Origin: Sterolibacterium sp.
GTDB lineage: Bacteria; Pseudomonadota; Gammaproteobacteria; Burkholderiales; Rhodocyclaceae
Assembly: GCA_018061005.1 (NCBI GenBank)
Contig: JAGOVA010000009.1
Coordinates: forward strand, 1 to 64,000
Direction of reading: 5' to 3'
Length of the DNA: 64,000 bases
Each line of letters begins with the position of its first letter. Position 1 is the first letter of the stretch. The notes under the pieces were generated by a model that saw only the letters and a list, made by a program, of their open reading frames with translations, did no database searches and was not told the DNA's origin. Both the position numbers and the translations under genes were made by a program. Of the stretch, positions 54,752-62,157 are shown one piece after another.

Positions 54752-55522
54752 TCAAAGATTCAGCAGCAACTCGTGCTCTTCGGGCAGGCGTTCGAAGCCG
54801 CGCCGTTCGTAGTATTTGAAGACAGCCGCGACGACTTCTGCCGGTTCGTCGATCACCTGGAGCAGATCCATGTCGTCCGGGCTGATCATGCCTTCGCTCA
54901 CCAGCCGGTCGCGGAACCAGTCGATCAGTCCCGCCCAGAACGCGCTGCCGACAAGGATCAAGGGAATCCGCGGGGTCTTGTTGGTCTGGATCAGGGTCAG
55001 TGCCTCCAGCAGTTCATCGAGCGTGCCAAAACCACCCGGCGCGACCACATACGCCGCTGCAAAACGCACAAACATGTATTTGCGTGCGAAGAAATGGCGG
55101 AAGGTCTGCGAGATATCCTGGTAGGGATTGGCTGACTGCTCCATCGGCAGCTGGATATTCAGACCGATGCTGGGGCTTTGCCCGGCATGCGCGCCCTTGT
55201 TGGCGGCTTCCATGATGCCGGGGCCGCCGCCGGAAATCACGCTGAAACCGGCATCGGACAACAGGCGGGCGATTTTTTCAGTCTGCAGATAGTATGCCGA
55301 ATCTGGCTGGACGCGCGCGCTGCCGAAGATGGTGACGGCCGGGCGGATGCCGGAAAGGCGGTCGGTCGCCTCGACGAATTCTGACATAATGCCCAACAGT
55401 CGCCAGGCCTCGCGCGAGGCGTAAGGTGCGGCCGCTGCCGAAGCGGAAGGTTTGGACGGAATCCAGCTTTCACCGCCGCGCGTAGGCGGAAACGGCTTGG
55501 GGGTTTTGCTCCAGGCACTCAT
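54752..55522 (-). CDS. LOG-family protein (TIGR00730, cytokinin riboside 5'-monophosphate phosphoribohydrolase-like)
   Basis: A 256-residue Rossmann-fold protein with VTIFGSARV, SGGGPGIMEAANKGA and the signature PGGFGTLDE. In bacteria this family hydrolyses nucleoside monophosphates to free base and ribose 5-phosphate. The N-terminal 45 residues are an extension rich in Pro and Ala. It is divergent from polA. Confidence 0.92.
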   Translation of the reverse strand: MSAWSKTPKPFPPTRGGESWIPSKPSASAAAAPYASREAWRLLGIMSEFVEATDRLSGIRPAVTIFGSARVQPDSAYYLQTEKIARLLSDAGFSVISGGGPGIMEAANKGAHAGQSPSIGLNIQLPMEQSANPYQDISQTFRHFFARKYMFVRFAAAYVVAPGGFGTLDELLEALTLIQTNKTPRIPLILVGSAFWAGLIDWFRDRLVSEGMISPDDMDLLQVIDEPAEVVAAVFKYYERRGFERLPEEHELLLNL

Positions 55523-55637
55523 GCGTGATTCTCCATTCCGTTATTCATTGCGATTATCCGGTGATGCATACGCAACCACATCTGCATTCCGCTGCATCTC
55601 CTGCGTCTCTATTGCTACCTGATTTCTGATTCCTGTC

Positions 55638-58406
55638 ATGCCTACATTATTGCTCGTCGACGGTTCCTCGTATCTCTATCGCGCCTTCCACGCCATGCCT
55701 GATCTGCGGAACCAGGCCAACGAGCCGACCGGTGCCGTGTATGGTGTGCTCAACATGCTACGCCGCCTGCTGGCCGACTACAAGACACAGCACCCGGAAA
55801 CGCCGGAAGCCGAAATTTATCGCGCCGTCGTGTTCGACGCCAAGGGCAAGACCTTCCGTGACGACTGGTATCCGCAATACAAGGCGCATCGCCCGCCCAT
55901 GCCCGACGATCTGGTGCGCCAGGTCGAGCCGCTGCACGAATGTATCCGCGCCAGTGGCTGGCCGTTGCTGATGGTGGAGGGCGTCGAAGCCGACGACGTG
56001 ATCGGCACGCTGGCCAGCCGTGCCACAGCCGCAGGCATCGCCTGCCTGATTTCCACCGGTGACAAGGATCTCGCCCAGCTCGTCAATCGCCATGTCACGC
56101 TGGTCAACACCATGAACAACGAAACGCTCGACATCGACGGCGTGGTGAAAAAATTTGGCATCCCGCCCGAGCGCATCGTCGACTACCTTGCGCTGACGGG
56201 CGATGCCGTGGATGGTGTGCCCGGTGTCGACAAGGTCGGCCCCAAAACCGCCGTGAAATGGCTCACCCAGTACGGCACGCTCGATGCGATTGTCGACAAT
56301 GCCGAGAATATCAGCGGGGTTGTCGGTGAAAACCTGCGCCGCGCGCTCGACTTCCTGCCGCTCGGGCGCAAGCTGCTGACGGTCGTCTGCGATCTGCCGC
56401 TACCCCAGGCGGTGACGGAACTCTCTGCACAACCGCCGGACGCTGCACAGCTGATCGGCCTCTACACCCGGCTGGAATTCAAAAGCTGGCTACGCGAGCT
56501 GCAAACCGCCGCTTCGGCACCCGCTTTGGCGAAAACCGCCCCCATGGCCATCCCGGAACCTGCTCCCTCGCGCAGCCTCAGCAGTGCCGACCGGCAGCAA
56601 GATGAAACCCTGCTCACCTGGGCGGATTTCGAACGCTGGCTGGCAAAAATTGAACACGCCCCGCTCACCGCGCTCGACACCGAAACCACCGCGCTGGATC
56701 CCTTTGCCGCGCGTCTTGTCGGCATCTCCTTCGCCGTGATTGAAGCGGGCACGCCGCGCGCCGCCTACCTGCCGCTCGGCCACGACTACGCCGGCGCACC
56801 CAGCCAGCTCCCACTCGCAGCGGTACTGGAACGGCTGCGCCCCTGGCTCGAATCGCCCAGCCACGCCAAGCTCGGCCAGCACCTCAAATACGAACGGCAT
56901 GTTTTCGCCAACCACGGCATCACCCTGCGCGGCATCCAGGACGACACCCTGCTCGCCTCCTATGTGCTGGAAAGCGACAAAGCGCACGATCTGGGCGCAC
57001 TGGCACTGCGGCATCTGGGGCTCGCCTCGATCGCCTACGACGACCTGACCGGCAAAGGTGCGGCGCGAATTCCGTTCAGTCAGGTCGACATCGCGCGCGC
57101 CAGCACGTATGCCGCCGAAGATGCCGACCTCACCCTGCGCGTGCACCAGGAATTTGCGCGTCAATTCGACCACGAAGCATCGCTCGCCCGCATCTACCGT
57201 GACATCGAACTGCCCGTTGCCGACGTGCTCTACCGCATGGAACGGCACGGCATGCTGATCGACGTATTTTCCCTCGCCCAACAAAGCGACGAACTCGGTC
57301 ACAGCCTCATCCAGCTCGAACGGCAGGCGCATGAACAGGCGGGTCGCCCCTTCAACCTCAACTCACCGAAGCAGATTCAGGAAATCCTGTTTACCCAGAT
57401 GGGGCTGACCCCGCGCAAGAAAACGCCCTCCGGTGAGCCCAGCACCAACGAAGAAGCCCTGAGCGAACTCGCGCTGGATCACCCGCTGCCCAAGCTGATC
57501 CTCGATTACCGCCACCTCGCCAAACTCAAAAGCACCTACACCGACAAACTGCCGCGCATGGTACAACCCGGCACAGGACGTGTGCATACCCACTTCTCGC
57601 AAGCCACAGCCGTCACCGGCAGGCTTTCCAGTGCCGAGCCCAACCTGCAGAACATCCCCGTGCGTACCGCCGCCGGCCGACGCATCCGCAGCGCCTTCAT
57701 CGCCCCGCCTGGCATGAGCCTTATTTCGGCCGATTACTCGCAGATCGAATTACGCATCATGGCGCACCTTTCCGGCGATGCCCGGCTGCTCGACGCCTTC
57801 GCCCACGGCGAAGACATCCATCGTGCCACCGCCGCCGAAATTTTCGGCATCATCCCGCTGGAAGTCAGCCCCGATCAACGCCGCGCCGCCAAAGTCATCA
57901 ACTTCGGCTTGATCTACGGCATGTCTGCCTTCGGCCTCGCGCGCGAGCTGGACATCGACCGCAGCGCTGCCGCAAATTACATGGAACGCTACTTTGCCCG
58001 CTACCCCGGCGTAGCAAAGTACATGGAAGAAACCCGGCAACAAGCCCGCGAAAAAGGCTACGTCGAAACCGTGCTGGGTCGCCGTCTGGGTCTGCCCGAA
58101 ATCCGCGCCAGCCAGGTCGGCCGCCGCCAGGCCGCCGAACGCGCCGCCATCAACGCCCCCATGCAAGGCACTGCCGCCGACCTCATCAAACTCGCCATGC
58201 TCGCCGTACAAAACTGGCTTGACCATGAACGCCTCAGCAGCAAACTGATCCTGCAAGTCCACGACGAACTGGTGCTGGAAGTTCCTGACCACGAACTCCA
58301 CGTCCTCCGCGAAAACCTGCCCCGGCTAATGAATCACGTCGCCCAACTGAACGTCCCGCTGGTCGTAGACGTCGGTGTCGGCACAAACTGGGATCAGGCG
58401 CACTGA
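55638..58406 (+). CDS. polA: DNA polymerase I
   Basis: The 922-residue protein has all three domains: N-terminal 5'-3' exonuclease (LLLVDGSSYLYRAFHAMP, TGDAVDGVPGVDKVGPKTA), 3'-5' exonuclease with the catalytic Asp-Glu pair in LDTETTALDP, and the polymerase. Polymerase motif A is SADYSQIELRIMAHLS, motif B is RRAAKVINFGLIYGMS and motif C is LQVHDELVLEVP. Acidic residues for both exonucleases are present, so it should retain proofreading. Confidence 0.98.
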   Translation: MPTLLLVDGSSYLYRAFHAMPDLRNQANEPTGAVYGVLNMLRRLLADYKTQHPETPEAEIYRAVVFDAKGKTFRDDWYPQYKAHRPPMPDDLVRQVEPLHECIRASGWPLLMVEGVEADDVIGTLASRATAAGIACLISTGDKDLAQLVNRHVTLVNTMNNETLDIDGVVKKFGIPPERIVDYLALTGDAVDGVPGVDKVGPKTAVKWLTQYGTLDAIVDNAENISGVVGENLRRALDFLPLGRKLLTVVCDLPLPQAVTELSAQPPDAAQLIGLYTRLEFKSWLRELQTAASAPALAKTAPMAIPEPAPSRSLSSADRQQDETLLTWADFERWLAKIEHAPLTALDTETTALDPFAARLVGISFAVIEAGTPRAAYLPLGHDYAGAPSQLPLAAVLERLRPWLESPSHAKLGQHLKYERHVFANHGITLRGIQDDTLLASYVLESDKAHDLGALALRHLGLASIAYDDLTGKGAARIPFSQVDIARASTYAAEDADLTLRVHQEFARQFDHEASLARIYRDIELPVADVLYRMERHGMLIDVFSLAQQSDELGHSLIQLERQAHEQAGRPFNLNSPKQIQEILFTQMGLTPRKKTPSGEPSTNEEALSELALDHPLPKLILDYRHLAKLKSTYTDKLPRMVQPGTGRVHTHFSQATAVTGRLSSAEPNLQNIPVRTAAGRRIRSAFIAPPGMSLISADYSQIELRIMAHLSGDARLLDAFAHGEDIHRATAAEIFGIIPLEVSPDQRRAAKVINFGLIYGMSAFGLARELDIDRSAAANYMERYFARYPGVAKYMEETRQQAREKGYVETVLGRRLGLPEIRASQVGRRQAAERAAINAPMQGTAADLIKLAMLAVQNWLDHERLSSKLILQVHDELVLEVPDHELHVLRENLPRLMNHVAQLNVPLVVDVGVGTNWDQAH

Positions 58407-58443
58407 AGCAACGAGGTGGCAAGGTGACGAGGCAACGATGGCG

Positions 58444-58812
58444 TCAGTGTCTCGTGTCGTTCGCAAGCCCGAGCCGAGTAGCCACCGCCTGCAAGCGTTT
58501 GTCGCGCGTCCAGAGGCTGCTGGCTGCAAGCTTCGCTGTCGCCAGCAGATGGACATCAATGTAGCCGATGCCCAAACCAAAGAGCGCGTGTCGTTCGATG
58601 AAATGCAACGTTTCGTCATCTGTCGCTACGGGCACACGAGGCAACGCCTGCAATGACGCCAGGAGTGTCGCTCGATGCTTCAGATTTCCTAATGCGAGTT
58701 CACCGATCACGAACGGGTGGACAAGAACCTGGCCTGCTTCGAGAAAATGGACGAGTGTGTGGTCAGCCGATCGCAAATGATCGATCCAAACCGACGTGTC
58801 GACCAGGATCAT
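58444..58812 (-). CDS. vapC: VapC-like PIN-domain ribonuclease toxin
   Basis: A 122-residue PIN-domain toxin with the acidic metal ligands at Asp5 (LVDTSVWID), Glu38 (IGELALG), Asp86 (YIDVHLL) and Asp104 (TRDKRL). VapC toxins cleave tRNA or rRNA. The start overlaps the antitoxin gene stop (ATGA), the standard order and coupling for vapBC. It is convergent with polA, 37 bases away. Confidence 0.94.
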   Translation of the reverse strand: MILVDTSVWIDHLRSADHTLVHFLEAGQVLVHPFVIGELALGNLKHRATLLASLQALPRVPVATDDETLHFIERHALFGLGIGYIDVHLLATAKLAASSLWTRDKRLQAVATRLGLANDTRH

Positions 58813-59006
58813 GCAGTCTTGGCCCGGCGTCTGGGAATGTCGTTGAGTTCCGGCTCGCTGCCGCCCAGCAGTGCCAGTCGTTTGGCGCTTTCACGCTGGA
58901 TCAACGCTTGCAATGCTTCGCGAAGCAGGGCGGTTTTTTCGGACAGCCCGGTGAGCATCTGCGCCTTGGCAAGCAAGTCATCATCGAGTGCAAGGGTTGT
59001 ACGCAT
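58809..59006 (-). CDS. vapB: VapB-type antitoxin (ribbon-helix-helix)
   Basis: A 65-residue antitoxin with an N-terminal RHH-like segment (MRTTLALDDDLLAKAQML, SEKTALLREALQALI) and a C-terminal basic tail likely to embrace the toxin. AGGAGGAG lies just before the ATG at 59006. A longer upstream frame is made of repeats, so this shorter start is preferred. Confidence 0.9.
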   Translation of the reverse strand: MRTTLALDDDLLAKAQMLTGLSEKTALLREALQALIQRESAKRLALLGGSEPELNDIPRRRAKTA

Positions 59007-59123
59007 CTTTGGCTCCTCCTGAAAATGGACCTGATTAGCAATCAACGTCAGCAAGCATCCGGCCGATGTGCTGCTGCTCGACATGTCCATGCCCGGCAGA
59101 CCGCAGACCGCACGCCTCGTTCC

Positions 59124-59151
59124 CGTCATTCCCGCCTGCGCAGGGATGACG
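59124..59151. repeat. REP-like palindrome of the GTCATTCCCGC...GGGATGAC type
   Basis: CGTCATTCCCGCCT and GCGCAGGGATGACG form a near-perfect inverted repeat. It belongs to a very widespread bacterial intergenic repeat type and lies 120 bases upstream of vapB. It accounts for the VIPAQAGM peptide in the false upstream extension of that gene. Confidence 0.85.
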
Positions 59152-59200
59152 AACTTTGCGGGCCATTCTTCCTGATCAGGAGAATGGATGCCTAATCTTA

Positions 59201-59214
59201 GCATCAAATGATGC
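59201..59214. promoter_or_regulatory. Inverted repeat GCATCA-AA-TGATGC upstream of vapBC
   Basis: Six-base arms with a two-base spacer, 195 bases upstream of vapB. VapB antitoxins bind inverted repeats in their own promoters, but the distance is large, so the link is only a suggestion. Confidence 0.3.
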
Positions 59215-59240
59215 CAAACCAGATGCCCGGCGGTCGCGAT

Positions 59241-59280
59241 GAGGTCAGGCAAAACCTGATAATTAAAGACCTGACCCCAT
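59241..59280. repeat. Truncated palindromic repeat (copy 4), right arm only
   Basis: GAGGTCAGG is followed directly by CAAAACCTGATAATTAAAG and ACCTGACCCC, so the element keeps its outer edge and right arm but has lost most of the left arm and loop. The AAAACCTGATAATTAAAG part is identical to copy 1. It sits four bases past the SDR gene stop (minus strand). Confidence 0.85.
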
Positions 59281-59283
59281 GGG

Positions 59284-60054
59284 TTATTTGTTCACGCTTG
59301 CGGCATCGAGGAAGGCGGGTTTTTCGCCGCCGCCGTGGATCAGCAGGTTGGTGCCGCTGACGTAGGCGGCATAAGGGGAGGCCATGAACATGCAGGCGTT
59401 GGCGATGTCTTCGCCTTCGCCCATGCGGCCGAGCGGGATGGTGGCGGCGACGGCAGCGAGGCCGGTTTCGTCGCCGTAGTGCATGTCGGATTTCTCGGTA
59501 CGGATCAGGCCGGGGCTGACGGTGACGACGCGCACTTTAGGGGCCCATTCGACGGCGAGGCTGCTGACCAGATTCAGCACACCGGCTTTGGCCGCGCCAT
59601 AGGCGGCCGTGCCGGGCGAGGGGCGCAGGGCGGAGACGCTGCCGATGAATTCGATCACGCCGCCTTCGGCCTGTTTCTGCATCATGGCGTTGGCCAGTTG
59701 CGCCATGTAGAGCGGGGCGAGCAGGTTGAGGCGGAGGATGCTTTCGTGGAAGCGCGGCGAGGCGGTGGCGGCCTCGGCATTCGGGCTGCCACCGGCGTTG
59801 TTGATCAGCACATCCAGACGGCCATAACGTGTGGCAATTTCATCGAAAAACGCTTTGACGGCCTCGTTGTCACGCACATCCAGGGCGAAAAAATCGGCTG
59901 TGACGTTGCCGCTGCTGACCGGCGATTCCGGCGCGCTGCGACCGCAAATGGCCACTTTTGCACCGGCCTTGAGGAAAGCCTCGGTAATGCCGCGGCCGAT
60001 GCCCTTACCGCCGCCGGTGACCAATACAACCCGATTTGAGAAATCAAAAGACAT
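59284..60054 (-). CDS. Short-chain dehydrogenase/reductase
   Basis: A 256-residue SDR enzyme with the cofactor motif TGGGKGIGRG, the NNAGG motif and a catalytic Ser-Tyr-Lys set (IGSVSA, then AYGAAKAG). The Gly-rich cofactor loop followed by GRS suggests NADP(H) is possible. Substrate unknown. The ATG at 60054 has GAGG upstream and was preferred to an extension of 144 residues containing dispersed repeats. Its 3' end abuts the truncated palindromic repeat. Confidence 0.92.
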   Translation of the reverse strand: MSFDFSNRVVLVTGGGKGIGRGITEAFLKAGAKVAICGRSAPESPVSSGNVTADFFALDVRDNEAVKAFFDEIATRYGRLDVLINNAGGSPNAEAATASPRFHESILRLNLLAPLYMAQLANAMMQKQAEGGVIEFIGSVSALRPSPGTAAYGAAKAGVLNLVSSLAVEWAPKVRVVTVSPGLIRTEKSDMHYGDETGLAAVAATIPLGRMGEGEDIANACMFMASPYAAYVSGTNLLIHGGGEKPAFLDAASVNK

Positions 60055-60152
60055 GATGTGCCTCATAGTGTCTGGATATTTGCGATAATCTACGGGATTC
60101 GCCTGCGGTACACGTCGTCTGATCGGACGATGGGGGCGTGTACTGGTTTCCT

Positions 60153-60221
60153 CCGTTCGGGCTGAGCCTGTCGAAGCCCACGCTGACTGAGCGCGCATTT
60201 CGACAAGCTCAATGCGAACGG
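60153..60221. repeat. Inverted pair of CTGAGCCTGTCGAA-family repeats upstream of coxG-like gene
   Basis: CCGTTCGGGCTGAGCCTGTC at 60153 and, inverted, TTTCGACAAGCTCAATGCGA ending at 60221 lie 18 bases apart within the 235-base gap between the divergent SDR and CoxG-like genes. The pair can form a long hairpin. Confidence 0.88.
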
Positions 60222-60289
60222 ATCGGATCAGTCTTGCCCACCGCATCGGCAACAGAATTTTCTTATTCAACAAGCATTGGGGAACTGGC

Positions 60290-60919
60290 ATGGCCATTGA
60301 AATGAAGGAATCTTTCCAGGTTGCCGCACCGATAGCCAAGGTGTGGGAGTTCATGATGAAGCCGGAAATGGTCGTCGCCTGTATGCCCGGCGCCGGGCTG
60401 AAGGAAATCGTTGATCCGAAGAAATTCATCGGCACGGTCAAGCTCAAGGTCGGCGCCGTCAGCGCGCAGTACGAAGGCACCATCACCTACGCCGAAGTCG
60501 ACGAAGCCGCGCGCCGCATCAAGCTGCTGGCCGAAGGCAACGAACGCGGCGGCGGCACGGCCACGGCCACCATCGTCTGTTTGCTGGTCACGCTGCCCGA
60601 CGGCAAAGGCACCGACGTGCAGTTCGAATCCAGCGTTGACCTCACCGGCAAGCTGATCCAGGTCGGCCGTGGCATGATCGAAGGCGTGGCCGGGCAGATC
60701 GTCAAGAAATACATCGGCAATGTTCGCAGCATGCTCGAAGTGCCGGCCGATGCTGCGGCTCCCGCACCGACTGACGCACCGGCAGCGGCAGCTTCCGCCG
60801 CACCCGCTGCACCGCCCATGCCGCCGAAAGAAGAGTCCATCGACATGGGCTCGGTGGTCTTCAAGGTGATGTGGATGGGCATCGTCAATTTCTTCAAGCG
60901 GCTGTTCGGGCGGGCGTAA
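60290..60919 (+). CDS. CoxG-like SRPBCC-family protein
   Basis: A 209-residue protein with an SRPBCC/CoxG domain (ESFQVAAPIAKVWEFMMKPEMV, CMPGAGLKE, GTVKLKVGAVSAQYEGTI). An Ala/Pro-rich linker follows, then a C-terminal hydrophobic helix (VVFKVMWMGIVNFFKRLFG) suited to membrane attachment. CoxG recruits CO dehydrogenase to the membrane in CO oxidisers, but no coxMSL genes are nearby and related proteins occur without them. A GGGGA site precedes the ATG at 60290. Its partner is unknown. Confidence 0.85.
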   Translation: MAIEMKESFQVAAPIAKVWEFMMKPEMVVACMPGAGLKEIVDPKKFIGTVKLKVGAVSAQYEGTITYAEVDEAARRIKLLAEGNERGGGTATATIVCLLVTLPDGKGTDVQFESSVDLTGKLIQVGRGMIEGVAGQIVKKYIGNVRSMLEVPADAAAPAPTDAPAAAASAAPAAPPMPPKEESIDMGSVVFKVMWMGIVNFFKRLFGRA

Positions 60920-60995
60920 AGCCTGCAGAGCCTACGGTATGCAGCCTACGGTGGCCATGATTGAACCTCAGCGCAAGGCTGCTCCCTCGTGCTCA

Positions 60996-61021
60996 CCCTT
61001 CGACAGGCTCAGGGCGAACGG
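60996..61021. repeat. Single CTGAGCCTGTCGAA-family repeat
   Basis: CCCTTCGACAGGCTCAGGGC followed by GAACGG lies 76 bases after the coxG-like stop. It is the single-copy form of the family found paired at 29017-29087 and 60153-60221. Confidence 0.85.
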
Positions 61022-61082
61022 CCTTGAGCTCAGTCTAACGCACATGGCAGTCATCTCCACCCACAGAGAATGAAACAGGCTT

Positions 61083-61195
61083 TACCCATCACGCCCACCC
61101 CACCCATCCGCCCCTCGAGGGGCGGCTACTGATTTGCTCGCTTCGCTCGGAGATTTAACCCAACTCCGATTTTGTTGTTTCACGTTAAATAACAC
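61083..61195 (+). repeat. Flanking repeat A: hairpin plus T-tract/TTTCACGTTAA, upstream of the TnpB-like gene
   Basis: The 419-base gap 60920-61338 holds a palindromic hairpin CCGCCCCTCGAGGGGCGG at 61108-61125 and then ATTTTGTTGTTTCACGTTAA at 61169-61188. The whole segment has a diverged counterpart at 62047-62157, matching about 32 of 41 bases across the hairpin and nearly all of the T-tract box. The rest of the gap shows the repeat at 60996-61021 and no gene. Confidence 0.6.
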
Positions 61196-61289
61196 CCTGA
61201 CCCGCTGTTTTTCGTCCGTGGTGAGCCTGTCGAATCATGAGCGGAAAATCTGGCGGACGTTCATTACGCATCAGAAAATTGTAACAATT

Positions 61290-61342
61290 TCATATAGGAG
61301 TGTTCATATAGGAGAAGCTGCGCTAGAATCCCTCCTATATGA
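61290..61342 (+). promoter_or_regulatory. Three copies of TCATATAGGAG, the last inverted over the start codon
   Basis: TCATATAGGAG occurs at 61290-61300 and 61304-61314 in direct orientation, and as the exact reverse complement CTCCTATATGA at 61332-61342. The last copy contains the ATG (61339) of the TnpB-like gene. A palindromic AATTGT-A-ACAATT lies just upstream at 61277-61289. The inverted copies could pair in mRNA and hide the start codon, or be operator sites; both are inference. Confidence 0.6.
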
Positions 61343-62013
61343 ATTCCGTCCTCACCACCTTTCTCAACACCTCGCCTGAGCAGGCCGAGCGCCTGCAGGC
61401 GTTGCAGCTGGCTTTTGCCGAGGTCTGCAATGCGCTCGCCCCTGTGGCGCAGGAGCGGCGGTGCTGGAACCGGGTTGCGCTGCATCATCTGACCTACCAT
61501 GCCTTGCGTGAGCAGTTTCCGCAGATGGGGTCGCAAATGATCTGCAACGCCATCTACTCGGTCAGTCGAACCTGCCGGCTGGTGTACCAGCACCCAGCGA
61601 GCCCGTTCAATGTAGCCAAACGCCCGGATGCCCCTCTGCCGGCCATCCGTTTCGCGCCCAGTGCCCCGGTGTACTTCGATCGTCACACCCTGAGCATCAA
61701 GGACGACAAGCTTTCGATGTACACCCTCGATGGTCGGATGAAATTCCAGCTCCAGCTCAATGAGTCCGATCTCGACCGCTTCCAGAACAGCAAGCTGCGC
61801 GAAATCGTACTCTGCCGGAATGCGGACAGATATCAGCTGACCTTCACCTTTGATCAGGCAGGCACACTGGACGAAGGTGAGCTCAGCACGGAATCGGCAC
61901 CCACCCAGGCCGAGTTCCCCGAATACCTGCTCATCCTGCCGAAAGAAGAAGGCATTCCGCCGGGCATGGTCATGCACACGATGCCGCCGCCCCAGCCCAG
62001 TCTTCAACGCTGA
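61339..62013 (+). CDS. TnpB/IS605-OrfB-like N-terminal half, lacking the RuvC nuclease domain
   Basis: A 224-residue protein. Residues 42-90 (CWNRVALHHLTYHALREQF, then QMICNAIYSVSRTCRL) look like the helical part of IS605 TnpB, and 105-172 (APSAPVYFDRHTLSI, LSMYTLDGRMKFQLQL, REIVLCRNADRYQLTFTF) look like its beta-barrel ending just before RuvC. The RuvC catalytic segments and zinc finger are absent; instead there is an acidic tail and a Pro-rich end (MPPPQPSLQR). The gene has its own start and stop with no out-of-frame RuvC remnant. It lies upstream of a type I secretion operon. It may be a domesticated RNA- or DNA-binding remnant; family membership is by pattern only. Confidence 0.55.
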   Translation: MNSVLTTFLNTSPEQAERLQALQLAFAEVCNALAPVAQERRCWNRVALHHLTYHALREQFPQMGSQMICNAIYSVSRTCRLVYQHPASPFNVAKRPDAPLPAIRFAPSAPVYFDRHTLSIKDDKLSMYTLDGRMKFQLQLNESDLDRFQNSKLREIVLCRNADRYQLTFTFDQAGTLDEGELSTESAPTQAEFPEYLLILPKEEGIPPGMVMHTMPPPQPSLQR

Positions 62014-62046
62014 ACCTGCCATCCATTTTCCAGCTTTCCGCCCAGA

Positions 62047-62157
62047 GGATGAAACCCGTGCCACCCCCGACGCTCACCCCAACGATCCGCCCTTCAAGCG
62101 GTGGCTGCCGGTGCTTCAAGCCGTCGCCGATTTTTGTTATTTCACGTTAATTTCACC
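62047..62157 (+). repeat. Flanking repeat B: diverged copy of segment A, ending at the ABC transporter start
   Basis: ATCCGCCCTTCAAGCGGTGG at 62087-62106 corresponds to the hairpin of segment A, and ATTTTTGTTATTTCACGTTAA at 62130-62150 to its T-tract box, just before the ABC transporter ATG at 62158. The stem is weaker than in A. It could be a terminator of the upstream gene, an attenuator, or the remains of an insertion-related duplication. Confidence 0.55.

Noticed and set aside
61279..61312. Sigma-70 promoter made of TTGTAA and TATAGG upstream of the TnpB-like gene
   Set aside because: Spacings of 8 or 22 bases do not fit a standard promoter.
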